A stretch of 8,936 bases of DNA, taken from NCBI GenBank assembly GCA_026387055.1, contig JAPLML010000303.1, positions 1 through 8,936 on the forward strand. Reading direction: 5' to 3'. This document shows, piece by piece, positions 1-8,066 of the stretch (position 1 is the stretch's first letter; each line of letters starts with the position of its first letter). The stretch comes from Planctomycetota bacterium (GTDB taxonomy: Bacteria > Planctomycetota > Phycisphaerae > FEN-1346). A program made the translations under genes and the position numbers. Under the pieces are notes generated by a model. That model saw nothing but the letters and a program-made list of their open reading frames with translations, did no database searches and was not told where the DNA came from.

Positions 1-1
1 C

Positions 2-1147
2 CTGCTGATCGCCGTGTACGGGTCGTTCCGGGACCTGCTGGAGGCGATCAACTATCTCCTGGGCGGCTGGATCGCCGGCCAGTTCAACACGCGGCGCGGC
101 CTGCTGCTGTTCAACGCGGCGCCGCTGGTGGGCCTGCTGGTGCTGATGCTGTGGCACCATCCGGCGGCGGTCTTCGTGGCGATCCCGTTCGTGTTCGTGT
201 GGGACTCGCTGGCGGGGCCGGCGCTCCTGACGGTGGTGGGCGACTCGCTTCCGTCGGACCGCCGGGCGATGGCGTTCTCGCTCCAGGCGCTTTTCCGGCG
301 CGTCGCGCGGATCCTGGCCTACGCCGTCAACGCGGGGCTCGTGTGGCTGACCGGGACGAGGCTGGGGATGGAGTGGGCGTTCGGCCTGAGCTTCGCGGTG
401 GTGCTCGCGAGCCTGGCCATCCAGGCGCGGTTCATGAAGACGGCGAGCCGCGACGCATCGACGATCATCTATAAGCCGCTCTCGGTGCTGCGCGGGTTCC
501 ACCCGCAGCTCAAGCGGCTGCTGGTGGCGGACATCCTCGCCCGCCTGGCCGAGGGGATGCCGCGGGAGCTCATCATCCTGTTCAGCATCGCCGTCTTCAC
601 CCGCGCGGCGGGGTTCGGCGACAAGGCGGCGTGGCAGATCTGGGCCTCGATGCTGATCGTCTCGCAGGTCACCAGCGCCCTGACGTACCTGCCGATGGGT
701 TTCGTGGCCTCGCGGCCGGGCCTGGCGAAGCGGCCGTACATCGGCCTGACGTTTTTCTTCTTTGCGTCGTTCCCGGCGGTGCTGGCCTTGGCGGGGGGCC
801 TCGCGCGGGCCGGGGTGGTGCCGGCGTGGTCGGTCGTGTGGGTGATGGCGGCGGCGTTCATCTTCATGGGGATGCGCGAGATCGGCGAGCCGGCGCGCAA
901 GGCGATGATCGTGGACCTCATCCCGCCGGAAGAGAAGACGCAGTCGATCGGCATCTACTGGTCGGCGCGGTGCGTGGCGGTGATGCTCGCGCCGCTCGTG
1001 GGAGGCGCGATCTGGGTGGGGGCGAACCTGGCGGCAGGCATGCCGCCGGACGATCCCTCGGGACCGGGGCCGCTGGCGATGCTCGGGGCCTCGAGCCTAT
1101 GCGGCATCGGCGGCGTCGTGTACTATTACGCCCGGTTCGGGAAGTAG
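2..1147 (+). CDS. MFS transporter, 5' end missing
   Basis: This is an integral membrane protein of the major facilitator type; the substrate cannot be told from sequence. The frame is open to the left edge of the window, so the GTG at 14 is unlikely to be the start and 381 C-terminal residues are visible. Hydrophobic stretches lie at about residues 1-20, 33-50, 56-79, 98-117, 123-142, 172-200, 210-232, 245-268, 274-293, 316-338 and 355-377, which fits helices 2-12 of a twelve-helix carrier, so roughly one helix is missing. A degenerate motif-A loop (GGWIAGQFNTRR, 21-32) follows the first visible helix, and a second basic loop (SRPGLAKRP, 237-245) sits at the equivalent place in the C-terminal half. 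The hydrophilic stretch at 142-170 is the usual central loop. The helix pattern makes the family call firm. The next gene starts 18 bases downstream on the same strand. Confidence 0.85.
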   Translation: MLIAVYGSFRDLLEAINYLLGGWIAGQFNTRRGLLLFNAAPLVGLLVLMLWHHPAAVFVAIPFVFVWDSLAGPALLTVVGDSLPSDRRAMAFSLQALFRRVARILAYAVNAGLVWLTGTRLGMEWAFGLSFAVVLASLAIQARFMKTASRDASTIIYKPLSVLRGFHPQLKRLLVADILARLAEGMPRELIILFSIAVFTRAAGFGDKAAWQIWASMLIVSQVTSALTYLPMGFVASRPGLAKRPYIGLTFFFFASFPAVLALAGGLARAGVVPAWSVVWVMAAAFIFMGMREIGEPARKAMIVDLIPPEEKTQSIGIYWSARCVAVMLAPLVGGAIWVGANLAAGMPPDDPSGPGPLAMLGASSLCGIGGVVYYYARFGK

Positions 1148-1165
1148 GAACGTCGGGGGCGGCCT

Positions 1166-1906
1166 ATGAAGAAACACGTCAGCTTCATCCTGATCGCGCT
1201 GGCGCTCGTGGCGGCGTCGGCGGCGCTCTACGTCCTCCACTACGCCCTCTTCGCCGATGCCCACCATATCTGGATCTATCTCGTCAGCGACATCGCCTTC
1301 CTGCCTCTGGAGGTCCTGCTGGTGGCGCTGGTCATCGAGCGGCTGCTCGCGCGCCACGAGCGGGCGCAGCTGCTGCGGAAGATGAACATGGTCATCGGCA
1401 CGTTCTTCGGCGAACTGGGCACGCGGCTCCTCGGCGATCTGACGCCGGCCGTCGAAAGCCGCCATGAGATTCTCCCGGACCTCGCCATCCAAGCGGACTG
1501 GAAGCCGCGCGACTACCGGAAGGCGCTTCATCGCGTGGCGGAGTTCGACTTCCGCGTGAGCGCCGACCGGCTGGACCTGGCGGCGCTGAAGGCAACGCTC
1601 GCGGGCCGGCGGGACCTCGTGGTGATGCTCCTGGCGAACCCGAACCTCCTGGAACACGAGCACTTCACGGATCTCCTGTGGGCCGTGTCGCACCTGGGGG
1701 AGGAGCTTCAGGCCCGGCCGTCGCTCGAGAACCTTCCGCCGGCGGATCGCGAGCACCTCGCCGGCGACGTGAAGCGCGTCTACAAGGAGCTGGCCGCCGA
1801 GTGGCTCCGCTACTGCCGGCATCTCCAGAAGTCGTATCCGTACATCTTCTCGATTATCCTGCGGACGCACCCCCTCCAGGAGCATCCGTCCGCGACGGTG
1901 ACGTAG
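1166..1906 (+). CDS. conserved membrane-anchored protein, function unknown
   Basis: A 246-residue protein with no catalytic motif that I recognise. Two hydrophobic segments lie at the N-terminus (about 6-26 and 36-58), followed by a basic stretch (ERLLARHERAQLLRKMN, 58-74) and a soluble, mostly helical, charged C-terminal part (about 75-246). By the positive-inside rule the soluble part would face the cytoplasm. The pattern of two helices, then an 'MNMVIGTFF' segment, then 'HFTDLLWAVSHLGEEL' (166-181) and a YPYIFS stretch near the end resembles a recurring uncharacterised bacterial/archaeal family; this is from memory, with no family number to give. The ATG at 1166 is preceded by a purine-rich GGGGGCGG and gives a lysine-rich start typical of a membrane protein. 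With an 18-base gap it probably shares a transcript with the MFS gene, but that does not reveal its job. Confidence 0.8.
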   Translation: MKKHVSFILIALALVAASAALYVLHYALFADAHHIWIYLVSDIAFLPLEVLLVALVIERLLARHERAQLLRKMNMVIGTFFGELGTRLLGDLTPAVESRHEILPDLAIQADWKPRDYRKALHRVAEFDFRVSADRLDLAALKATLAGRRDLVVMLLANPNLLEHEHFTDLLWAVSHLGEELQARPSLENLPPADREHLAGDVKRVYKELAAEWLRYCRHLQKSYPYIFSIILRTHPLQEHPSATVT

Positions 1907-1954
1907 GGCGGCAGGAGGGTCTCGTCATGGCCGGATGCGGCTGGCGTCGCGAAG

Positions 1955-1982
1955 GTAGGGGCACGGCATGCCGTGCCCTTAC
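1955..1982. repeat. 28-bp near-perfect palindrome
   Basis: The core gggcacggcatgccgtgccc (1959-1978) is a perfect 20-bp palindrome. It extends through gta/tac on both sides with one G-T mismatch (1958/1979), which would still pair as G-U in RNA. There is no loop, so as DNA it could be a protein-binding site or extrude a cruciform; as RNA it would fold into a tight stem. It lies 49 bases past the stop of the 246-residue gene and looks like a dispersed repeat unit, though no second copy is in this window. Confidence 0.75.
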
Positions 1983-2012
1983 GGGATAAGCGCGCCATCT
2001 TCCGCACGAGCA

Positions 2013-2094
2013 GGTGTGGCACGGCCGGCTTGTCCGGCCGTGGGGAAGTCCTTCGACCGCTCCCACGGCCGGACAAGACCGGCCGTGGCACACC
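2013..2094. repeat. paired REP-like hairpins forming an inverted repeat
   Basis: The left arm (2013-2044) and right arm (2062-2094) are reverse complements apart from one mismatch and one single-base insertion, with a 17-base spacer between them. Each arm is itself a hairpin: cacggccgg, a 5-6 base loop, then ccggccgtg. The unit can fold either as two separate 9-bp hairpins or as one long stem of about 31 bp. This layout, two copies of a palindromic unit in opposite orientation between genes, is that of REP/BIME-type elements. No transposase of the RAYT kind is present in the window. The nearest gene end is gltD, 48 bases away. Confidence 0.8.
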
Positions 2095-2142
2095 GCATGA
2101 GGCGCAGCGGGTCAGGAGACTCGCCGCGCCGTGTTCCCTGCG

Positions 2143-3576
2143 CTACCGATGCTCGTGCAGGTACTTGTCCACGGCGGCGGCCATCCGGCGGCCGAGAAGG
2201 ATCGCGCGGACCACGAGCGATGCCCCGAGCACGGCGTCGCCGCCCGCGAAAATCCCGGCCACGTTCGTCATGCCGTCGTCGTCGACGGCCAGGTTGCCCC
2301 GGTCGTCGGTCTTCAGGCCCAGCTCGCCGATGATAGGACCGTGCTCCACGTGCACGAAACCGAGGGCGAGGAGCACCAGCTCCGCCTTCAACTCAAACTC
2401 CGAGCCGGGCACCTCCTTGAACGGGCGCCGTCCCGACGCGTCGGGCGGGGACCACGCGAGGCGCACGCACCTCATCCCGCGCACGCGGATGCCGAGGCCG
2501 AGGAACTCCTTCGTCTGGACGCTCCACATCCGCTCGCCGCCTTCCTCGTGCGAGGTGCTCGTGCGCAGGATGGTCGGCCACGTGGGCCACGGGTTGTCGG
2601 GCGAGCGATCGAGGGGCGGTTCGGGCAGAAGCTCGATCTGCGTGATACTCCGGGCGCCTTGGCGGCGGGCGGTGCCGACGCAGTCGCTCCCCGTGTCGCC
2701 GCCGCCGATCACGACCACGTTCTTGTCCCTCGCGAGGATCTCCTGGTCGAACGGGATGACCTCGCCGGCGTTGCGGCGGTTCTGCTGCGCCAGGTACTCC
2801 ATCGCGAAGTGGATGCCCTCCAGTCCCCGCCCCGGGACCTTGAGGTCGCGCGGCTCGCGGGCGCCGGCGGTGATACAGATGGCCTCGAACTTCCTGAGGA
2901 GGTAGCGGACCGAGAGGTCGGCGCCGACCTCGACGCCGGTCTCGAACCGGACGCCCTCGGCCCGAAGCTGGTCGAGCCGCCGGTCGAGGATCCATTTCCC
3001 GAGCTTGAAGTCGGGGATGCCGTAGCGCAGGATGCCGCCCGGCGCCGCCGCCTTCTCGAAGACCACCACGTCGTGCCCGCGGCGGGCGAGCTGCTGCGCC
3101 GCCGCAAGGCCCGCCGGCCCGGAACCGATGACGGCCACGGACTTGCCGGTCTTGCGCTCGGCCGGCTGCGGCGCGATCCAGCCTTCGCGCCAGCCGCGCT
3201 CTACGATCTGGAGCTCCAGGTGCCGCACCGAGACGGGCTTTGAGTTGATCGACAGGCTGCACGCGGCCTCGCACGGGGCGGGGCAGAGGCGGCCGGTGAT
3301 CTCCGGAAAGTTGTTCGTCGCGTGCAAGAGGTCCAGCGCCCGCCGCCACTGCCGGCGGTACACCATGTCGGTGAACTCGGGGATGCGGTTCCCCAGCGGG
3401 CATCCGAACGCGTGGCAGTACGGGATGCCGCAGTCCATGCACCGCGAGGCCTGGACCTCGGCCCGGTCGAGGGGCAGCGGCTGCTCGATCTCCTTGTAGT
3501 CCCCGACGCGCTCCGCCACCGGCCGCTTGGCCGGGTCCTCGCGCGGGTGTTCCAGGAAGCCGGTCGGCTTAGCCAT
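2143..3576 (-). CDS. gltD: glutamate synthase [NADPH] small subunit
   Basis: GltD takes electrons from NADPH onto FAD and passes them through iron-sulfur clusters to GltB, where 2-oxoglutarate is converted to glutamate. The 477-residue length is normal for the family. The N-terminal ferredoxin-like part carries cysteines at 46, 49, 54 and 59 (CMDC, then CHAFGC) and at 98, 102 and 106 (CPAPCEAAC), which ligate the [4Fe-4S] clusters. The FAD-binding Rossmann loop is GSGPAG at 151-156, the NADPH loop GGGDTG at 291-296, and the C-terminal FAD-contact motif GIFAGGDA at 441-448. All expected motifs are intact. The ATG at 3576 has a near-ideal ribosome binding site and overlaps the gltB stop by 8 bases, so translation is probably coupled to gltB. 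That it looks undamaged although gltB carries a deletion suggests the gltB lesion is recent or artefactual. Confidence 0.96.
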   Translation of the reverse strand: MAKPTGFLEHPREDPAKRPVAERVGDYKEIEQPLPLDRAEVQASRCMDCGIPYCHAFGCPLGNRIPEFTDMVYRRQWRRALDLLHATNNFPEITGRLCPAPCEAACSLSINSKPVSVRHLELQIVERGWREGWIAPQPAERKTGKSVAVIGSGPAGLAAAQQLARRGHDVVVFEKAAAPGGILRYGIPDFKLGKWILDRRLDQLRAEGVRFETGVEVGADLSVRYLLRKFEAICITAGAREPRDLKVPGRGLEGIHFAMEYLAQQNRRNAGEVIPFDQEILARDKNVVVIGGGDTGSDCVGTARRQGARSITQIELLPEPPLDRSPDNPWPTWPTILRTSTSHEEGGERMWSVQTKEFLGLGIRVRGMRCVRLAWSPPDASGRRPFKEVPGSEFELKAELVLLALGFVHVEHGPIIGELGLKTDDRGNLAVDDDGMTNVAGIFAGGDAVLGASLVVRAILLGRRMAAAVDKYLHEHR

Positions 3577-4924
3577 GGTACACCTCCTCGGTGGCCGAGA
3601 CGGTCTCGGTGTCGCGTTGCTCGCGGGCCTTCATGCGCGCCAGGACCTTGCGGTAATCGATCGGCATGACCTTCACGAAAAGCGGAAGATGCGCTTCCCA
3701 ATCGTCGAGAAGGAACGCCGCCCGCCGGCTGCGCGTGTACTCGTAGTGTTTCTGGATGAGCGCCAGGAGCGCCTGTTTGTCCTCGTCGGTCCAGACGCTC
3801 TCCAGGTCGACCATGTCGAGGTTGGTCCGCGTGCCGAAGAGTTCGGACTCGTCGTACACGTACGCGATGCCGCCGCTCATGCCGGCCGCGAAGTTGTAGC
3901 CCGTCGCGCCCAGGACGGCCACCGTGCCGCCGGTCATGTACTCGCAGCCGTGGTCGCCGACGCCCTCGACGACGGCAGTCGCGCCGGAGTTGCGGACGGC
4001 GAACCGCTCGCCCGCGACGCCCGAGATGAAGACCTCGCCGCCGGTCGCCCCGTAGAGGACCGTGTTGCCGACGATGATGTTTTCGTGCGGCTGAAAGCGG
4101 GCCTCGGCCGGCGGCACGAGGATGATCCGCCCCCCCGACATTCCCTTGCCGAGGTAATCGTTGGCGTCGCCCTCGACGCGGATTGTGACGCCCGGGGCGA
4201 GCCACGCCCCGAGGCTCTGGCCCGCCGAGCCCTTGAAGAGAAGCTCGATGGTGTTATCGGGCAGGCCCTTCGCGCCGTAGCGTCGGACGATCTCGCCGCT
4301 CAGCCGCGCGCCGACCGTCCGGTGCACGTTGCGGATGGGCATCGCAACGCGGACAGGTTCCTGGCGATCGACCGCCGCCGCGCACCGCCGCAGAAGTTCG
4401 GAGTCGAGGCGTTTCTCAAGCTCGTGGTCCTGCGGCTTGACGCACCGGAGGGGGCAGTGCGGGGCGGTCGGCGGGCGCGCGAGGATCGCCGAGAAGTCCA
4501 GCCCCTTCGCCTTCCAGTGGTCGATGGCCACCCGCGCGTCGAGCCGCTCCGTGCGGCCGACCATCTCGTCGATCGTGCGGAAGCCCAGGGCCGCCATGTG
4601 CTCGCGCAGTTCCTGGGCGATGAAGCGGAAGAACCGCTCGACGTACTCGGGCTTGCCCGCGAAGCGCCGGCGAAGCTCCGGGTCCTGCGTCGCCACGCCG
4701 ACGGGGCAGGTATTCATGTGGCACTTGCGCATCAGGATGCAGCCGAGCGTCACGAGGACCGTGGTGCCGAAGCCGAACTCCTCGGCCCCCAGAAGGGCGG
4801 CGATCGCCAAGTCCCGGCCCGTCTTGAGCTGCCCGTCGGTCTGGACGCGGAGGCGGTCGCGCAGGCGGTTCGCCACGAGCGTCTGCTGCGTCTCCGCCAG
4901 GCCGAGCTCCCACGGCAGACCCGC
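3569..4924 (-). CDS. gltB: gltB 3' part: end of FMN domain, [3Fe-4S] site, C-terminal beta-helix
   Basis: 451 residues in the second frame, starting at the AGLPWELGL segment right after the deletion. It has no start of its own at the junction; the first plausible internal initiator is the GTG at 4876, which is simply a Val in the intact family (LVANRL), so independent expression is doubtful. Visible features: the FMN-site segment QTDGQLKTGRD (28-38), the [3Fe-4S] ligands Cys62, Cys68 and Cys73 in the C-x5-C-x4-C pattern of CILMRKCHMNTC, and the glycine-rich right-handed beta-helix domain at about 204-356 with its G-x-x-G-x-x-x-G type repeats (GTRTNL follows it). The reading ends at TAA 3569-3571, inside the first codons of gltD. 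Confidence 0.88.
   Translation of the reverse strand, partial: AGLPWELGLAETQQTLVANRLRDRLRVQTDGQLKTGRDLAIAALLGAEEFGFGTTVLVTLGCILMRKCHMNTCPVGVATQDPELRRRFAGKPEYVERFFRFIAQELREHMAALGFRTIDEMVGRTERLDARVAIDHWKAKGLDFSAILARPPTAPHCPLRCVKPQDHELEKRLDSELLRRCAAAVDRQEPVRVAMPIRNVHRTVGARLSGEIVRRYGAKGLPDNTIELLFKGSAGQSLGAWLAPGVTIRVEGDANDYLGKGMSGGRIILVPPAEARFQPHENIIVGNTVLYGATGGEVFISGVAGERFAVRNSGATAVVEGVGDHGCEYMTGGTVAVLGATGYNFAAGMSGGIAYVYDESELFGTRTNLDMVDLESVWTDEDKQALLALIQKHYEYTRSRRAAFLLDDWEAHLPLFVKVMPIDYRKVLARMKAREQRDTETVSATEEVYHG
3581..3588 (-). promoter_or_regulatory. strong ribosome binding site of gltD
   Basis: On the - strand this reads AGGAGGTG, a full match to the consensus Shine-Dalgarno sequence, ending 4 bases before the gltD ATG. 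It lies inside the last codons of gltB. It fixes the gltD start and implies that gltD can initiate well even if ribosomes do not arrive from gltB. Confidence 0.8.
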
Positions 4925-7900
4925 GCCGCGATCGTGCCCACGCCGACCTCCGAGACCAGCTTGACCGAGACGCGGGCCTCGGGATTCACGGTTTTCAAAT
5001 CATAGATAAGTTGGGCCAGGTCCTCGATCGAGTAGATGTCGTGGTGCGGCGGCGGGGAGATGAGCGTCACCCCCGGCGTCGTGTGCCGCACGTACGCGAT
5101 CTCCTTCGAGACCTTGTGGCCGGGCAGTTGGCCGCCCTCGCCGGGCTTGGCGCCCTGGGCCATCTTGATCTGGAGCTCGTCGGCGTTCACGAGGTACTCC
5201 GTGGTGACGCCGAACCGCCCCGACGCCACCTGCCTGACGGCCGAGCGGCGGCTGTCGCCGGAGGGGAGGGGGGTGTTCCGCGCCGGGTCCTCGCCGCCCT
5301 CGCCGCAGTTCGAGCGCGCGCCGAGGCGGTTCATCGCGATGGCGATCGTCTCGTGCGCCTCCTTCGAGAGCGACCCGAACGACATCGCCGACGACACGAA
5401 CCGTTTCACGATCGACTCGACCGGCTCGACCTCCTCGATGGGCGCCGGCGTGCCCGGCACGAAACTCATCAGGCTCCGCAGCGTCACGCGCGAGCGCGAG
5501 CGGTCGTCGATGACCGCCGTGTACTGCTTGAAGAGCTTGTAGTCGTCCAGGCGCGTGGCCTGCTGGAGCTTGTAGATCGCCTCGGGGCTCCACAGGTGGT
5601 TCTCGCCGCCGACGCGGACGTGGTACTGGCCGCCCACGTCGAGGAGCGGATCGGGCGCGCCGCCGGGCGGAAAGGCGCGGCGGTGCATCGCGTGCACCTC
5701 GGCGGCAATCCCGTCGAGGCCGATCCCGCCCACGCGCGACGCCGTGCCGCAGAAGTACCGGTCGACCACCTCACGCGCCAGGCCCACCGCCTCGAAGATC
5801 TGTGCCCCGAAGTAACTGCGGATCGTCGAGATGCCCATGCGGCTGAACGTTTTCAGCAGGCCCTTCTTGACGGCCGTGATGTACTGGTCCGCCGCCTCCT
5901 CCGGCGTGGCCGGCCTTTCGAGGAGGTTCGCCTCGGCCAGTTGCCGCACCGTTGAGAACGCGGTGTGCGGGCAGACGGCGCCTGCGCCGTAGCCGATGAG
6001 GAGGGCGAAGTGCATGACCTCGCGGACCTCGCCGGTCTCGACGATGAGGCCGGCCCGCGTCCGCAGGCCGCGGCGCGTCAGGTGATGGTGCAGCCCCGCG
6101 GTCGCCAGGAGGGCCGGGATCGGCGCGCGGGTGGCGTCCATCCGCGCGTCGGTGAGGACCAAGAGGGTGGCGCCCTCGGCGATGGCCTTCTCGGCCTGCT
6201 CGAAGACCGAGTCGAGGGCGCGGGCGAGGGCCGCCCCGTTGGCGCCGGCGGGCATCAGGATGTCGATGTCGCGCGCGACGACGTCCGGCGGGCGGCCGCG
6301 GCGCAGGCGCACCATGTCCTCGGCCGTCAGGATCGGGTGCGGGAGCTTGAGGCGCCGCCCGTGCTCCGGCGTCTCGGCCAGGAGGTTCCGCTCCGGCCCC
6401 ACGAAGTTCATGAGTGACATCACCAGCTCTTCGCGCAGCGGGTCGATCGGCGGATTGGTGACCTGGGCGAAGAGCTGCTTGAAGTACGCGAAGAGAAGCT
6501 GCGGCCGGTCCGAGAGCACCGCCAGCGCCGCGTCGTTGCCCATCGAGCCGACCGCCTCCTGGCCGCGCGAGGCCATCGGCGCGATCACCATCTGGAGTTC
6601 CTCTTCCGTGTAGCCGAAGGCGTGCTGCTTCGCGAGGAGCACCTCGGGCGGCTCGGCCGGAATCTCCGGCGGGTTGAAGAGGCCGCGCAGCTCGATCCGG
6701 TTGTCCTTCACCCACCGGCGGTACGGCCGCTGGCGCGAGACTTCGGCCTTGATCTCGTTGTCGGGCACGATGCGCTGTTGCTCGAGGTCCACGAGGAACA
6801 TCCTGCCCGGCTGAAGCCGCCCCCGTTTCAGGATGCGGTCCGCGGGGAAATCCAGCACGCCCGTCTCCGACGCCAGCACCACGTAGCCGTCGCGCAGCAC
6901 CGTGTAACGGCACGGGCGCAGGCCGTTGCGGTCGAGCGTGGCGCCGATGTACCGGCCGTCGGTGAAGACGAGCGCCGCCGGGCCGTCCCACGGTTCCATG
7001 ATGGCCGCGTGGTACTCGTAGAAGGCGCGCTTGTCGTCGCTCATGTAGAACTTCGGCCCCCACGCCTCGGGCACCATCATCATGGCGGCGTGGGGGAGGC
7101 TGCGGCCGGCCAGGACCAGGAGCTCCAGGACGTTGTCGAAGATTGCGCTGTCGCTGCCGGCCTCGTCGATGATGGGCCGCAGCTTCGCCAGGTCGGCGCC
7201 GAAGAGGTCGCTCGCCAGGTCCGGCTCGCGGGCCCGCAGGTGGTTGATGTTGCCGCGCAGCGTATTGATCTCGCCGTTGTGACCGAGCATCCGCAGCGGC
7301 TGGGCCAGCCGCCACGTCGGGAACGTGTTGGTGCTGTACCGCTGGTGGATGACCGCGAACGCGCTCGCGAACTCGCTTTCCTCGAGGTCCGGGTAGAACG
7401 CCGTGAGCTGCGTGCCGCGGAGCATCCCCTTGTAGACCACCGTGCGGCTCGAGAGGCTGGCGACGTAGAACGGCGAGGCGTCGACGCCGGTCCAGGAGTC
7501 GACCTCCTTCTCGGCCCGGCGTCGGATGACGTAAAGCTTCCGCTCGAAGGCCCCGGGGGCGACGCGGCCGAGGCCGATGAGCATCTGGCGGACCGCCGGC
7601 TGCGTCGCGCGGGCCAGCTCGCCCAGGTGGCCGCCCGAGGTCGGCACGTCGCGCCAGCCGAGGACTTCGGCGCCTTCCTCGCGTGCCGCCGTCTCGAGGG
7701 CGCCCTCGCAGCGCTTGGCGAGCAGGGCGTCGGTGGGCAGGAACACCATCGCCACGCCGTAGGCGCCGGCGTCGGGAAGCGCCAGGCCGCGCGCCTGGCA
7801 GGCTTTGCGGAGAAACGCGTGGGGGATCTGGAGCAGGAGGCCGGCCCCGTCGCCCGTAGCCTTGTCGGCGCCGACGGCGCCGCGGTGTTCCAGGTTCACG

Positions 7901-8058
7901 AGGACCTGGACCGCGTCCTTCACCACGTGATGACGCGGCTTGGCATCGAGGTGGGCCACGAAGCCCACGCCGCAACTGCCGTGCTCGTACGCGGGGTCGT
8001 AAAGCCCGCGCGGCACAGGATGCCCGGCCGCATGGTTCGGCCTCGTGCGGCAGTTCAT
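4750..8058 (-). CDS. gltB: gltB 5' part: amidotransferase, central and start of FMN domain
   Basis: This open frame encodes 1,102 residues, of which the first 1,045 are genuine GltB and the last 57 are out-of-frame after the deletion. Residues 1-28 are a short propeptide; Cys29 in the HGSCGVGF stretch should become the N-terminal nucleophile of the class II glutaminase after cleavage. LEHRGAVGADKATGDGAG (56-73) and HNGEIN (260-265, oxyanion-hole region) are the other glutaminase signatures. The linker and central domain cover roughly 430-780. The FMN domain begins near 820, with SSAMSFGSLSKEAH (889-902), SNCGEGGED (916-924) and IKMAQGAKPGEGGQLPG (964-980). If made alone, this product keeps the glutaminase site but lacks the end of the FMN site, the [3Fe-4S] ligands and the C-terminal domain. 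An in-frame TTG at 8208 would add 50 non-conserved residues and is unlikely to be the start. Confidence 0.88.
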   Translation of the reverse strand: MNCRTRPNHAAGHPVPRGLYDPAYEHGSCGVGFVAHLDAKPRHHVVKDAVQVLVNLEHRGAVGADKATGDGAGLLLQIPHAFLRKACQARGLALPDAGAYGVAMVFLPTDALLAKRCEGALETAAREEGAEVLGWRDVPTSGGHLGELARATQPAVRQMLIGLGRVAPGAFERKLYVIRRRAEKEVDSWTGVDASPFYVASLSSRTVVYKGMLRGTQLTAFYPDLEESEFASAFAVIHQRYSTNTFPTWRLAQPLRMLGHNGEINTLRGNINHLRAREPDLASDLFGADLAKLRPIIDEAGSDSAIFDNVLELLVLAGRSLPHAAMMMVPEAWGPKFYMSDDKRAFYEYHAAIMEPWDGPAALVFTDGRYIGATLDRNGLRPCRYTVLRDGYVVLASETGVLDFPADRILKRGRLQPGRMFLVDLEQQRIVPDNEIKAEVSRQRPYRRWVKDNRIELRGLFNPPEIPAEPPEVLLAKQHAFGYTEEELQMVIAPMASRGQEAVGSMGNDAALAVLSDRPQLLFAYFKQLFAQVTNPPIDPLREELVMSLMNFVGPERNLLAETPEHGRRLKLPHPILTAEDMVRLRRGRPPDVVARDIDILMPAGANGAALARALDSVFEQAEKAIAEGATLLVLTDARMDATRAPIPALLATAGLHHHLTRRGLRTRAGLIVETGEVREVMHFALLIGYGAGAVCPHTAFSTVRQLAEANLLERPATPEEAADQYITAVKKGLLKTFSRMGISTIRSYFGAQIFEAVGLAREVVDRYFCGTASRVGGIGLDGIAAEVHAMHRRAFPPGGAPDPLLDVGGQYHVRVGGENHLWSPEAIYKLQQATRLDDYKLFKQYTAVIDDRSRSRVTLRSLMSFVPGTPAPIEEVEPVESIVKRFVSSAMSFGSLSKEAHETIAIAMNRLGARSNCGEGGEDPARNTPLPSGDSRRSAVRQVASGRFGVTTEYLVNADELQIKMAQGAKPGEGGQLPGHKVSKEIAYVRHTTPGVTLISPPPHHDIYSIEDLAQLIYDLKTVNPEARVSVKLVSEVGVGTIAARVCRGSSAWRRRSRRSWRTACATASASRPTGSSRRAGTWRSPPFWGPRSSASAPRSS

Positions 8059-8066
8059 GAGTCGTA

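Larger units (their letters stand above)
1907..2142. other. convergent intergenic region with palindromic repeats
   Basis: This 236-base gap separates the stop of the + strand membrane protein (TAG, 1904-1906) from the stop of gltD on the - strand (TAG, 2143-2145). I see no believable gene in it. Open frames crossing it are GC-rich extensions of antisense frames inside gltD. It holds two palindromic elements, listed separately. Two transcripts must end here, so the hairpins may act as bidirectional terminators, but neither is followed by a T-run on either strand, so classical intrinsic termination is not shown. Confidence 0.7.
3569..8058 (-). pseudogene. gltB: glutamate synthase large subunit, disrupted by an internal deletion
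   Basis: Read across the lesion, this locus is a near full-length GltB (about 1,525 residues if the missing part is restored, against about 1,500 usual). Codons run correctly from 8058 to 4924, ending in ...GVGTIAA. The homologous protein resumes in a different frame at 4924 with AGLPWELGL and continues to TAA at 3569-3571. In E. coli and Azospirillum GltB, as I recall them, 31 residues separate IAA/IAT from LPWE (or CPWE); here only five bases do. About 88 bases are therefore missing, removing some 29 residues that include the GGTGASP loop of the FMN site, and the frame shifts. A single-base sequencing error cannot explain this. Either the gene is broken, with GOGAT activity lost, or the assembly dropped a short stretch. 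Elsewhere both parts look fully conserved. The start at 8058 is preferred because AGGGGG lies 8 bases upstream and the length to the catalytic cysteine is normal. Confidence 0.85.

Noticed and set aside
4919..4926. Programmed ribosomal frameshift in gltB
   Set aside because: The frame change coincides with the loss of about 29 conserved residues. Slippage cannot restore those, and I see no slippery heptamer at the junction.
3527..5005. 492-residue + strand open frame opposite gltB/gltD
   Set aside because: It is antisense to well-identified genes, rich in Arg/Ala/Gly/Asp, shows no family motif, and is explained by third-position GC bias. The same holds for 6622-8088 (+), 5011-5955 (+) and 2131-3243 (+).
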